A program made the translations under genes and the position numbers. A stretch of DNA of 64,000 nucleotides from Anaerolineae bacterium (GTDB taxonomy: Bacteria > Chloroflexota > Anaerolineae > Promineifilales > Promineifilaceae): NCBI GenBank assembly GCA_023954475.1, contig JAMLHW010000001.1:496001-560000 (forward strand), given 5' to 3'. Positions 56,033 to 63,987 of the stretch are shown here, in pieces. Below the pieces are notes generated by a model, which saw only the letters and a list, made by a program, of their open reading frames with translations, was not told where the DNA came from and searched no databases. Numbering within the stretch: the stretch's first letter is position 1; the number at the start of each line of letters is the position of its first letter.

Positions 56033-56626
56033 ATGCACCCTGCTATTTTTCTCGATCGCGATGGCGTACTCATTGAAAATCGGCCGAATTATGTGCGCAG
56101 TTGGGACGATGTCGATATTTACGCGCAAGCAATGGACGCACTCGCCGCCATCCACGCCATCCCCTACAAAGTGATCATCGTCACCAATCAGTCCGGCATT
56201 GGGCGCGGGTTGATTCCCGCGTCTATGGTTGAGTCGATCAACTGTCGCCTGGTCGCCGCCATCGAAGCGGCTGGTGGCCGAATAGATGCCGTCTACGTCT
56301 GCCCACACGCCCCACAAGCAGGTTGTGACTGTCGCAAACCGCGTTCCGGCCTGTTGCTGCGTGCGGCAGCCGACCACGCTATCGATTTGAAACGCTCGAT
56401 CATGATCGGTGATGCGCTGACCGATGTGGCTGCGGGACGCGCCGCAGAAGTCAGTCAGTCCATTCTTTTGCGCAGCGGTCGCGGCAGGGAACAATTGCAA
56501 TTGCCGGACGCGATTGCCTTGCAGCCGTTTCCCGTCTATGATGACCTGGCTAGCGCGTTGCACGCCCTGTTTGACGGCGTTTGGATTGGCGGTAGCAGTT
56601 TTGATCAGATTGGCAACAATGAGTGA
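56033..56626 (+). CDS. gmhB: D-glycero-D-manno-heptose 1,7-bisphosphate 7-phosphatase (HAD family)
   Basis: 197 residues. HAD motif I FLDRDGVLIENRPNYVRSWDDVDI, motif II VTNQSGIGRGLI, the zinc-binding loop CPHAPQAGCDCRKP and motif IV MIGDALTDVAAGRAA are diagnostic of GmhB. Removes the C7 phosphate to give heptose 1-phosphate. With the kinase at 52540 and GmhA it supplies three of four steps to a nucleotide-heptose. The guanylyltransferase (HddC) or ADP-route enzyme is absent from the window. Its end overlaps the next gene by 8 nt. Confidence 0.93.
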   Translation: MHPAIFLDRDGVLIENRPNYVRSWDDVDIYAQAMDALAAIHAIPYKVIIVTNQSGIGRGLIPASMVESINCRLVAAIEAAGGRIDAVYVCPHAPQAGCDCRKPRSGLLLRAAADHAIDLKRSIMIGDALTDVAAGRAAEVSQSILLRSGRGREQLQLPDAIALQPFPVYDDLASALHALFDGVWIGGSSFDQIGNNE

Positions 56627-57467
56627 CGAGCGACTATCCATCCCTTTCATGCAGGTCGGCGAGCATGGCGATGTCGTGCATTTTGCCCATGCCAACGGCT
56701 ATCCGCCTGGCACGTACCGACAATTTTTAGCGGCGTTGGGCCGGAATTACCGTGTGTTGGCCATGCACTATCGGCCGATTTGGTCTGCTATGAACCCGCA
56801 GGAAATGACCGATTGGCGTTTGGTGACAGAGGATTTGATCGCGTTTCTCGATGCGCAGGGTTTAAGCGGTATCGTCGGAATCGGTCATTCGCTGGGCGGC
56901 GTGACGACGATGTACGCGGCTCTGCAACGCCCCGATCTCTTTCGCGCATTAGTGTTCATCGATCCGGTCTTTTTACCGGAAGCGGTATTGGCTGCACTGC
57001 GAGCCAATACGGAACGCAACCCGTTTGAAGAAAGGCTTGTAATGCGTGCGTTGCGACGCCGCAATCAATGGCCCGACAGACAGACGGCATTTGACCATTA
57101 TCGGCCGAAAAGCGTTTTTCGCGCCCTGTCCGATGCCGCGCTTTGGGACTACGTCAACTACGGTCTTGTGGACAACGAATCCGGTGTCACGTTAGCTTAT
57201 CCGCGTGAGTGGGAAGCCCGTTTTTACGCGTTGCCACCGACTGATGTGTGGCAATGTGTGCCCCGGTTGACGCATCCGACCCTGGCGCTGCGCGCAGCGA
57301 ATTCGGATACACTCTATCCGCAAGCGTGGGCACTCTGGCAGACTCTGCAACCCGCTGCCACGTTTGTTGAGCTGCCCGATGTTAGCCATTTACTGACAAT
57401 GGAGCAGCCCGCAGCCGTTGCCGAACCCATACATCGTTTCATAGAGAGCCTGCCCAACGCAGCCTGA
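56619..57467 (+). CDS. Alpha/beta-hydrolase
   Basis: 282 residues. Nucleophile elbow GIGHSLGGVTT, acid-region and a C-terminal His (LPDVSHLLTMEQP) complete a probable catalytic triad; HANGYPPGTY lies near the oxyanion hole. The family is broad (esterases, lipases, haloperoxidase-like) and the substrate is unknown. ATG 56619 overlaps the gmhB stop by 8 nt, so translation is coupled; the longer frame upstream is an artefact of gmhB. Confidence 0.88.
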   Translation: MSDERLSIPFMQVGEHGDVVHFAHANGYPPGTYRQFLAALGRNYRVLAMHYRPIWSAMNPQEMTDWRLVTEDLIAFLDAQGLSGIVGIGHSLGGVTTMYAALQRPDLFRALVFIDPVFLPEAVLAALRANTERNPFEERLVMRALRRRNQWPDRQTAFDHYRPKSVFRALSDAALWDYVNYGLVDNESGVTLAYPREWEARFYALPPTDVWQCVPRLTHPTLALRAANSDTLYPQAWALWQTLQPAATFVELPDVSHLLTMEQPAAVAEPIHRFIESLPNAA

Positions 57468-57533
57468 ACGTCGGAAATAGATTAAATTCGGCCGAAAACC
57501 AGTGCGATCTTTTAGAAAATACCGCCGATACCT

Positions 57534-57562
57534 TTGACACGATAGCGTCTGGAGACTATAAT
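57534..57562 (+). promoter_or_regulatory. Consensus sigma-70 promoter of the ribosomal protein operon
   Basis: TTGACA (57534-57539), exactly 17 bp, TATAAT (57557-57562): a perfect consensus promoter. The leader of about 60 nt to the L21 start contains a GC-rich segment that might fold, but no known leader motif was recognised. Confidence 0.93.
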
Positions 57563-57628
57563 CCTCACTTGCTGTGCCGGGCGGCCGTCCTGCCTTGCAT
57601 TGCAAAAAATCAATTCATGGAGGCCCAT

Positions 57629-57943
57629 GTGTACGCTATAGTTGAATGTGGCGGCCGGCAATACCGCGCCGAGGCGGGTCATAGCTTCTCAGTTGAGAAG
57701 TTGCCCAACGAAGTCGGTGAGCAAATTGAACTGGACAATGTCTTGTTGTTGAGCAACGGCGGTTCCGTTGCTGTCGGCAAACCGACTGTTGCCGGTGCTG
57801 TTGTTAAAGCCACCGTCGTCGAACAATATCGTGGAAAGAAGATTCTGGTTTGGAAATATCGCCCCAAGAAGCGGTACCGTCGTCGTCAAGGCCATCGCCA
57901 ATATTACACGCGACTGCGTGTTGACGAGATTGTTACTGCATAG
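57629..57943 (+). CDS. rplU: 50S ribosomal protein L21
   Basis: 104 residues. [24 protein letters not shown] start and the basic [33 protein letters not shown] end are canonical. GTG 57629 is chosen because GGAGG (57619-57623) is correctly spaced and bL21 normally begins M-Y-A-I-V-E. The in-frame ATG at 57617 would place the ribosome-binding site inside the gene. First gene of rplU-rpmA-rpmE-like operon. Confidence 0.96.
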   Translation: MYAIVECGGRQYRAEAGHSFSVEKLPNEVGEQIELDNVLLLSNGGSVAVGKPTVAGAVVKATVVEQYRGKKILVWKYRPKKRYRRRQGHRQYYTRLRVDEIVTA

Positions 57944-57954
57944 GAGATACAGTT

Positions 57955-58209
57955 ATGGCACATAAAAAAGGTGGCGGTTCGAGTAACAACGGACGCGACA
58001 GCAATTCAAAACGACTGGGAATCAAAAAATACGGTGGCGAATTCGTCATTCCCGGAAATATTATTCTGCGCCAGCGCGGAACGCGTTACAAACCGGGCAA
58101 CAATGTTGGCCTTGGCAAGGATTACACGATTTTTTCCAAAATCGAAGGCCATGTTGTCTTTGAAACGCGTCATGGTCGCAAGATCGTAAACGTCAATCCG
58201 GCCGAGTAA
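57955..58209 (+). CDS. rpmA: 50S ribosomal protein L27
   Basis: 84 residues. [20 protein letters not shown] start without the cleavable N-terminal extension found in Firmicutes, then [27 protein letters not shown]. Normal length. The standard neighbour of L21. Confidence 0.97.
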   Translation: MAHKKGGGSSNNGRDSNSKRLGIKKYGGEFVIPGNIILRQRGTRYKPGNNVGLGKDYTIFSKIEGHVVFETRHGRKIVNVNPAE

Positions 58210-58223
58210 AGGGAGAATCGCTC

Positions 58224-58670
58224 ATGAAGAAAGATATTCACCCTACCTGGTATCCGGACGCCGAAGTCATCGTTGAAGGCGAGACCGTCATGACTGTGGG
58301 GTCAACAAAACCCCAGCTAAAAGTCGAAATCTGGTCGGGATCACACCCGTTCTATACGGGTCAACAACGTCTCATCGACACCGAAGGGCAGGTAGATCGC
58401 TTCTTGCGCCGTTTACAACGTCGTGAAGAGATTCAAGCTGCTTTGGAAGAAGAGGTGGAAGAGCGGACACCTGAGAATTTTTCAGTGGAAGAAATGTCGC
58501 TTAGCCCACGTGCTACCAATGCTTTAATTGAGGCGGGTCACACGACGGTAGGCGATGTGTTGGCTCTATTCAATGAAAGCGAAGATCTGCTGCTGGCTAT
58601 CCAGGGTGTCGGTCAACGCGCTTTGATTGACATCAAACGCTATTTACGTGCAGAGGGCTTGATCGAGTAA
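58224..58670 (+). CDS. Ribosomal protein L31 (Cys-free) fused to an RNA-polymerase-alpha-CTD-like domain
   Basis: 148 residues, about twice the length of L31. Residues 1-65 are bL31 (MKKDIHPTWYPDAEVIVEGE, KVEIWSGSHPFYTGQQRLIDTEGQVDRFLRR) with no zinc-binding Cys. A charged linker (RREEIQAALEEEVEE) leads to about 55 residues (SVEEMSLSPRATNALIEAGHTTVGDVLAL..EDLLLAIQGVGQRALIDIKRYL) with the helix-hairpin-helix pattern of the RpoA C-terminal domain. It lies 14 nt after L27 and ahead of a terminator. The fusion partner may contact rRNA or RNA polymerase. Confidence 0.88.
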   Translation: MKKDIHPTWYPDAEVIVEGETVMTVGSTKPQLKVEIWSGSHPFYTGQQRLIDTEGQVDRFLRRLQRREEIQAALEEEVEERTPENFSVEEMSLSPRATNALIEAGHTTVGDVLALFNESEDLLLAIQGVGQRALIDIKRYLRAEGLIE

Positions 58671-58700
58671 TCTTTCAAGCCGAGTTCTATTGTGTTTTTT

Positions 58701-58730
58701 AGGCAGGCGTCATTGGCGTCTGCCTTTTTT
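58701..58730 (+). terminator. Intrinsic terminator after the ribosomal protein operon
   Basis: 11-bp stem with two G-T pairs (58701-58711 with 58715-58725), 3-nt loop and a T-run to 58730. Confidence 0.92.
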
Positions 58731-58772
58731 GTTTTGGCGAGAACTGCTGTACCTGAAAGATTCTGTTCAAGT

Positions 58773-58778
58773 TATAAT
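58773..58778 (+). promoter_or_regulatory. Probable -10 box of the thymidine kinase gene
   Basis: TATAAT 42 nt before the ATG at 58820; no clear -35 box at the usual spacing. Confidence 0.45.
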
Positions 58779-58819
58779 TGGGCAGTCGGTCAGAGCGTTA
58801 GATAGAGGCATTATTGCGT

Positions 58820-59419
58820 ATGACATTACATCATTCCGGGCGAATTGAGATGATTTGCGGCAGTATGTTCAGTGGAAAAACTGAAGAACTGATCCGTCGG
58901 ACACGCCGCGCTGTCATTGCCCGACAGAAAGTGCAGGTGTTCAAGCCGGCTATCGATATTCGCTTTGCTGAACAAAAGGTTGTGTCCCACAATGGTGCGG
59001 ATTACGGCGCTATTCCGGTCAATTCGGCCGAATCGATTTTTACCCTGCTCGATCCCGATACAACCGTCGTTGCCATTGATGAGGTACAGTTTTTCGATCC
59101 GGCCGTCGTCGCTGTCTGTGAGCGGCTCGCCGACGACGGCAAACGCGTCATTTGCGCCGGTCTGGACCTTGATTTTCGCGGGCTGCCGTTTGGGCCTATG
59201 CCTGAACTGCTTGCACGCGCTGAAACCGTTGACAAACTGCACGCAATTTGCGTGATTTGTGCCGAACCGGCTACCCGCACCCAGCGTCTGATTGACGGAC
59301 AGCCAGCGGCTTATGACGATCCGGTTGTGCTCATTGGAGCCGCCGAAGTTTATGAAGCCCGCTGCCGTGATTGCCATACTGTACGCTCACGCGAATCACA
59401 GCGTGAATTGCCGCTGTGA
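58820..59419 (+). CDS. tdk: Thymidine kinase (type II)
   Basis: 199 residues. P-loop [14 protein letters not shown] near residue 15, [27 protein letters not shown] and the zinc Cys pairs CVIC and CRDC are diagnostic. Phosphorylates thymidine to dTMP in nucleoside salvage. ATG 58820; an upstream TTG (58814) is less likely. Followed by the purine salvage gene hpt. Salvage of deoxynucleosides is one natural source of the deoxyribose phosphate used by the BMC aldolase, but no direct link is shown. Confidence 0.96.
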   Translation: MTLHHSGRIEMICGSMFSGKTEELIRRTRRAVIARQKVQVFKPAIDIRFAEQKVVSHNGADYGAIPVNSAESIFTLLDPDTTVVAIDEVQFFDPAVVAVCERLADDGKRVICAGLDLDFRGLPFGPMPELLARAETVDKLHAICVICAEPATRTQRLIDGQPAAYDDPVVLIGAAEVYEARCRDCHTVRSRESQRELPL

Positions 59420-59478
59420 GCAGCAGGTAGCAGTCACAGGTTTGGCGGCGTTGTCTGCAAATACTTTGGTAAAATAGC

Positions 59479-59530
59479 CCAGGCAAGGAACCTGGTTTCT
59501 CCAGCAAAGGGAGCAAGCTCTGAGGAGAGC
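59479..59530 (+). promoter_or_regulatory. hpt leader with hairpin covering the ribosome-binding site
   Basis: CCAGG-n7-CCTGG (59479-59495) and GCTCT-gagg-AGAGC (59517-59530). The second hairpin holds the Shine-Dalgarno GAGGAG in its loop and 3' arm, ending 3 nt before the ATG. Possibly tunes translation; no known riboswitch class matched. Confidence 0.4.
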
Positions 59531-59533
59531 ATC

Positions 59534-60085
59534 ATGCGAGACTTATATGACGACATTGCGTCCGTTCTCATCGATGAAGACCGACTACAAGCACGGATTC
59601 AGGAGTTGGCGCAAGAAATCGAGGATGATTATCAGGACGTTGATAATTTGTTGCTTTTGTGTGTCTTGAAAGGCGCTATCATGTTTCTCGGCAATTTGAG
59701 TTTGCTGATCAAGCGGCCGCATGTACTCGATTTCATGGCTGTTTCCAGTTACGGTTCCGGTACAAGCAGCAGCGGTGCTGTGAAAATCGTTCTCGATCTC
59801 AAGACGGACATCAGCGATAAACACGTCCTGATCGTCGAGGATATCATTGACAGTGGTCACACGCTTGACTATTTGCGGCGCACGTTGCTGGCTCGTAAGC
59901 CGGAGACGCTGCGCATCTGTACGCTGCTCAACAAACCGTCGCGACGGGAAATTGATGTACAAGTCGACTACATTGGGTTTGATATTCCCGATAAATTTGT
60001 GGTTGGCTATGGTCTCGATTTTGATGAGCAATATCGCAACTTGCCGTTTATCGGTGTCCTGAAGGACGCTGTTTTTATGAATTGA
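59534..60085 (+). CDS. hpt: Hypoxanthine phosphoribosyltransferase
   Basis: 183 residues. LLLCVLKGAIMFLGNLSLLI, the flexible loop VSSYGSGTSSSG, the PRPP motif VLIVEDIIDSGHTLDYL and KFVVGYGLDFDEQYRNLPFIGVL are all standard. Converts hypoxanthine or guanine with PRPP to IMP or GMP. Confidence 0.96.
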   Translation: MRDLYDDIASVLIDEDRLQARIQELAQEIEDDYQDVDNLLLLCVLKGAIMFLGNLSLLIKRPHVLDFMAVSSYGSGTSSSGAVKIVLDLKTDISDKHVLIVEDIIDSGHTLDYLRRTLLARKPETLRICTLLNKPSRREIDVQVDYIGFDIPDKFVVGYGLDFDEQYRNLPFIGVLKDAVFMN

Positions 60086-60110
60086 TGTCCGTTTCTGTTG
60101 ATTGGGTAGC

Positions 60111-61754
60111 GTGACTGCAAAAAAACACGACCTCGATCTTGTACCGTACAGTGGTCACTGGGTGGCGATTTCGCACCGCACGCAAACCATTGCCGGGGTG
60201 GGGGATTCGGCCGATAAAGCTGTTCAACTTGCGCAGCACAATCGGCCGAAAGAGCGTTTTGCCACCTTCTACATAGACCCAAACTTCCTGATCTCACCCT
60301 TATTGATCCAGATTGCCTTGCTGCTGGCCGACGAAAACCAGTCGGTTTATCTCGTCGGTGGTGCTGTGCGCGACGCGTTGCTCGGCCAATCGAGTAACGA
60401 TCTCGATTTCGTCGTTGCTCAAGACGCGATCCGGCTGGCATATCGCGTAGCCGATGCGCTGGGTGTTCCTGCGTATGTGCTCGATCGCGAGCGCGACGCG
60501 GGGCGGGTCATGCTGGACGATCCCGACACCATGCTCGATTTTACGCGACTACGTGGCTCTATTGTTGGTGGCGACTTGTTATCGGCCGATTTGGGTGACC
60601 GCGATTTCACGATCAATGCCATGGCCGTTGCTTTGCACGATTTGCATCGCACCCGCATCATCGACCCATTTGATGGACGCGCCGATTTGCAGGCAAAGAC
60701 CATGCGCATTGTCAAGCCCGACGCCATCGAGCGGGATGCCGTGCGGGCGCTGCGCGGTGTACGCCAGGCGCTGCAATTCGGTTTCACCATTGAGCCACAT
60801 ACTAGGGACGCGATTAAACGCGGTGCGCGTCATCTGAACTCTGTTTCGGCCGAACGCATCCGTGACGAACTGGTCAAGACAATTACCGGGCCTCAACCCG
60901 GCCAGGCCGTTGCCTTGTGGCAGGAATTGATGCTGTTGCCTGCTGTGTTGCCGGAAATTGCCGCGTTGCATGGTGTTGCACAATCGACGCCACACCACGA
61001 GCCTGTTCTGGCTCATACAGCGTCCGTACTGCGTTGGCTGGTGCGCATCGAGGCGATATTGCGGGACGATGCGCCGCGTGACGGGGTTATCGATGGCATT
61101 GACCGCGAACTTGGCCCATGGCGCGAGCCAATTCGCCGCCACTTGGCGCGACCGATAGACGGCGGGCTGTTTGGACACGCTGTACTGCGTCTGAGTGCGT
61201 TATTTCATGATGTGGGTAAAAGCGTGACGCAGGAAACAGATGAGGATGGGCGCATCCGTTTTTGGGGTCACGATACGGTGGGGGCGACCCTTGCCGGGCG
61301 ACGACTGCAGGCACTTAAGTTCAGCAATCAGTTGCAAGATCATGTAAAATGCGTTGTCGCCTTGCATATGCGCCCCATGCTGCTGGCACAAGAGCCATCG
61401 GTTTCTGCACGTGCTGTGTTTCGCTTATGCCGGGCGGCGAACGACGCCGTTGTCGATTTGGCTTTACTGGCTTTAGCCGATTATCTGGCAACGTATGATG
61501 GGCCTCATGGTGATTGGATGGCGTTTGTCGCGTTGATCGGGCGCATTGTAGCGTTTCACTTCACGAATATGGATGCAAACAACCGTCCATCACTACTTGT
61601 AGATGGGCGCATGTTGATTGCAGAGTTGGGGCTGGCGCCGGGACCTGAAATCGGCCGAATTTTGCGCCTTGTTGAAGAAGCTCAGGTCGTCGGTGACATT
61701 GCGACAGTCGAGGAAGCGCTACTTTTCGCGCGGCGCGTGTCAATGGCGGGTTAA
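60111..61754 (+). CDS. cca: CCA-adding enzyme / poly(A) polymerase family protein with HD domain and N-terminal DUF5678-like module
   Basis: 547 residues. Nucleotidyltransferase head at about 80-210 (VYLVGGAVRDALLGQSSNDLDFVV, GDLLSADLGDRDFTINAMAVAL, PDAIERDAVRALRGVRQALQF), then an HD domain (ALFHDVGKS and WGHDTVGATLAGRRL). Matures or repairs tRNA 3' ends, or tails RNA. Residues about 8-55 (DLVPYSGHWVAISHRTQTIAGVGDSADKAVQLAQ) form an extra small beta/alpha module resembling DUF5678. Start taken as GTG 60111; TTG 60102 is the alternative. Confidence 0.88.
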   Translation: MTAKKHDLDLVPYSGHWVAISHRTQTIAGVGDSADKAVQLAQHNRPKERFATFYIDPNFLISPLLIQIALLLADENQSVYLVGGAVRDALLGQSSNDLDFVVAQDAIRLAYRVADALGVPAYVLDRERDAGRVMLDDPDTMLDFTRLRGSIVGGDLLSADLGDRDFTINAMAVALHDLHRTRIIDPFDGRADLQAKTMRIVKPDAIERDAVRALRGVRQALQFGFTIEPHTRDAIKRGARHLNSVSAERIRDELVKTITGPQPGQAVALWQELMLLPAVLPEIAALHGVAQSTPHHEPVLAHTASVLRWLVRIEAILRDDAPRDGVIDGIDRELGPWREPIRRHLARPIDGGLFGHAVLRLSALFHDVGKSVTQETDEDGRIRFWGHDTVGATLAGRRLQALKFSNQLQDHVKCVVALHMRPMLLAQEPSVSARAVFRLCRAANDAVVDLALLALADYLATYDGPHGDWMAFVALIGRIVAFHFTNMDANNRPSLLVDGRMLIAELGLAPGPEIGRILRLVEEAQVVGDIATVEEALLFARRVSMAG

Positions 61755-61769
61755 AAATCGCCTCAGATG

Positions 61770-62462
61770 CTAATCATCGGCACTAAAATCATCGGGTGAA
61801 ATAGCGGTAAATACACCCGTCGTCATGAAAATGACCCGTTCGGCAATGTTGACTGTGCGGTCGCCAATCCGTTCCAGATTATGCGCGATCCACAACAGAT
61901 AAGTACCGCGTTTAACCGATACATCCTCTTCCATACCTGCCAGCATTTTGCGCACCGACTTCTGGTAGTTCTTGTCGAGTTTAGCATCGCGGCGCACCAT
62001 ATTTTCAGCCGCATCTGCATTCTCAACGATATAGGCATCAATGCACTGCCGCACCATTTTGCGCGCCCGCCGCGCCATTTTGGGTAAGTCGTAAAATGAC
62101 TCTTCGGGCGGTGAGATTGTCTCTCTTTCCAGACGCGTCGCCAGGCGGGCGATACCGGCAGCATGATCGCCGATGCGTTCCAACTCGATGGCGATATGAA
62201 TTGAAGCGATCACGCGGCGCAAATCGCTTGCTGCCGGGAATTGTGTTGCCAAAATGCGCAAACCGGCTTCTTCGACGGCATAGCGCAGCGCATTGACGTC
62301 GGCGTCCGCCGCTTCAACTTGCAACGCCAGTTCGATATCGCGATCGTTGAGCGCCTGCATCGCGTTTTCAATCGCTTCTTCAACCATGCTGGTCATCGCC
62401 AGAATGTTGTTGCGGACATTGCTGACTTCTTTATCGAGTAAGGAGCGCTGTGGTAACGTCAT
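61770..62462 (-). CDS. phoU: Phosphate-signalling accessory protein PhoU
   Basis: 230 residues, all-helical, two PhoU repeats. Each carries the metal-binding E-R-I-G-D-H/R-type motif: IELERIGDHAAGIARLA in the first and AHNLERIGDRTVNIAERV in the second. Normal length. Modulates the phosphate regulon and Pst transport. No pst or phoR genes are in the window. Convergent with the CCA gene, 15 nt apart with no clear terminator. Confidence 0.95.
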   Translation of the reverse strand: MTLPQRSLLDKEVSNVRNNILAMTSMVEEAIENAMQALNDRDIELALQVEAADADVNALRYAVEEAGLRILATQFPAASDLRRVIASIHIAIELERIGDHAAGIARLATRLERETISPPEESFYDLPKMARRARKMVRQCIDAYIVENADAAENMVRRDAKLDKNYQKSVRKMLAGMEEDVSVKRGTYLLWIAHNLERIGDRTVNIAERVIFMTTGVFTAISPDDFSADD

Positions 62463-62516
62463 GTGGAATCCCGGCTTGATTTTGGGCGGTGCTTGTGTCG
62501 ATGACTGGAATGCTGA

Positions 62517-63194
62517 TTACGCATCACGCAAGCTATTAAAAAAGGCCATGATATCTGTGTCAGTATGCGTTTGCAGTGGCTCTCCGTGTCCACAAGCAAA
62601 AATAGCCGGGGAAAGCGGCAGCAATTTCAGTGCCGTGCGGCGTCCTTCTTCGTAATCGGCCGAAAGAAATTTCCCGCTGCTTGCCAGACCGTTGCGCGTA
62701 AACAAGGCGTCACCGGCGAACAGAATGCCACGCGCCTTGCAAAAGAATACGATTTGGTCAGCCGTGTGGCCCGGTGCGGCAATCACCTGCACGCCGTCGA
62801 GAATGGGCAGCCGCTCACCATCGCCGATCACGTGAATGTGTTCCGGCGCGACCGATTCAAAACGCATGAAATGATCGATGATCCATTTCATCAACCGATT
62901 GCCGTGCGATGGCGACTCACCACGAATCAGCAATTCGGCCGAAGCCGGACTGGCATATACCGTTGCACCGGATTGTCGTTGGATGGCAGCGAGATTACCG
63001 ACGTGATCGATGTCAGCGTGTGTGACCAGAATATGGGTGATCGCGGTAGGTGGGTGCCCCAATTGAGCCAGATAACTGGCGATGTCGATGCGACCCGGCA
63101 TACCCGTATCGACCAAGATGAAACCGTCGTCATCTTGTGCCAGATACGCGTTTCCGCCACCGCTTAACCAATGCAATCGGGGATAAATTTCCAT
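62517..63194 (-). CDS. Metallo-beta-lactamase-fold hydrolase
   Basis: 225 residues. Metal-ligand motif HADIDH at 59-64, second His in APGHTADQIVFF, Asp in FAGDALFTRNG and final His in FACGHGEPLQ. It belongs to the large family of glyoxalase II-like and related hydrolases; the substrate is unknown. Separated from phoU by 54 nt on the same strand. Confidence 0.92.
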   Translation of the reverse strand: MEIYPRLHWLSGGGNAYLAQDDDGFILVDTGMPGRIDIASYLAQLGHPPTAITHILVTHADIDHVGNLAAIQRQSGATVYASPASAELLIRGESPSHGNRLMKWIIDHFMRFESVAPEHIHVIGDGERLPILDGVQVIAAPGHTADQIVFFCKARGILFAGDALFTRNGLASSGKFLSADYEEGRRTALKLLPLSPAIFACGHGEPLQTHTDTDIMAFFNSLRDA

Positions 63195-63360
63195 AACCGA
63201 ATTGTAACACGGATCACCTGTCCGCGATTACATTACAGTGGCGCAAACACGATTTCTGCAAAGCTGGATTTTTCAACTGAACCTTTTAGCGTTACAAAGC
63301 ACCAGAGAGCCACTCGTTGCCCGTGGTTACATGGAAAATCTGGCAAGGGCGATTGATCAG

Positions 63361-63987
63361 CTAATCATCATCTTCACCGTCAGCCAGCGGTCCGGCTTTG
63401 GCGTCAAAAGCAGCGCGAATTGAGTCGTATTGTGCTTTGGGCATCGGTGCGCCACGATGTTTTTTTAGGTAAGAGCGCAGCGCTTTGTGGTGCATGGCCG
63501 GAATCGACGAATTGCGCACGTCGAGTTTGTCCGGCTCAATGCGCGTAAACACGATGATGACGCCAATCGGGATTTCTTCTTCACTCAGTTCTGGCGCATT
63601 TTTGCGCAAGAAATTGGCGATGGCGCCGACCTGTGCGTCGGCTTCTTTCGTGGGATTGCCCACGCCTTCCTGTCCCAGATATTTGCGCAGGCCAACGCCT
63701 GTTTGTTTCCACGTTTCACCTTCGGCCGAAATGGTGCCGCCCTGAAACTTGGGAACCAATACGACCGGCCCGGCCAAAGTCAACAGCACATGAGGGGCGG
63801 GCAGGATGTAATGATAGAAACGGTTCTTTGGTGTGTTACCCACCGCCTGATCCAGCAGAATATCGGTGCGCGGATTACGTCCGTAGCGGTTGCTGAGGTA
63901 AATCGAAATTTGCGACAGGACAAATCCCACCGCCAATGCCAGGAGTTGGTAGATGATTAGATTCGGGTCGCGGATGACAAAAGCCAT
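63361..63987 (-). CDS. Membrane protein of unknown function
   Basis: 208 residues. Two hydrophobic segments near the N-terminus (LIIYQLLALAVGFVLSQISIYL and YILPAPHVLLTLAGPVVLV), then a soluble domain (GETWKQTGVGLRKYLGQEGVGNPTKEADAQVGAIANFLRKNAPEL.. VGIIVFT-like IGVIIVFTRIEPDKL). The alpha/beta pattern and GNP..EA..Q segment recall NERD-type domains, but I cannot confirm this. Acidic tail. The ATG is 13 nt from the window edge, so a longer start cannot be excluded. Confidence 0.75.
   Translation of the reverse strand: MAFVIRDPNLIIYQLLALAVGFVLSQISIYLSNRYGRNPRTDILLDQAVGNTPKNRFYHYILPAPHVLLTLAGPVVLVPKFQGGTISAEGETWKQTGVGLRKYLGQEGVGNPTKEADAQVGAIANFLRKNAPELSEEEIPIGVIIVFTRIEPDKLDVRNSSIPAMHHKALRSYLKKHRGAPMPKAQYDSIRAAFDAKAGPLADGEDDD

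Larger units (their letters stand above)
715..63729. repeat. Highly iterated palindrome TCGGCCGA (96 copies by eye)
   Basis: Seen directly: the octamer recurs across the whole window, usually as WTCGGCCGAW. First bases of the copies include 715, 822, 2109, 2889, 3176, 3566, 3576, 4329, 5204, 5269, 5947, 6334, 6364, 7507, 7915, 8863, 10304, 11061, 11340, 11668, 12550, 13969, 14915, 15434, 15812, 17418, 17435, 18268, 19052, 19721, 20054, 20741, 24119, 24158, 28348, 28424, 33990, 52439, 57488, 60207, 60242 and 63722. In genes it is read as Ser-Ala-Glu/Asp, Ile/Phe-Gly-Arg or Arg-Pro-x, so no single codon use explains it. At least six copies are intergenic. A random 64-kb sequence would hold about one. 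The nearest known parallel is cyanobacterial HIP1 (GCGATCGC). Its function here is unknown. Confidence 0.95.

Noticed and set aside
52540-56626. Heptose genes as evidence for LPS and an outer membrane
   Set aside because: HddA-type kinases serve GDP-heptose for S-layer and capsule glycans in Gram-positive cells; no lipid A or Wza-type gene is seen here.
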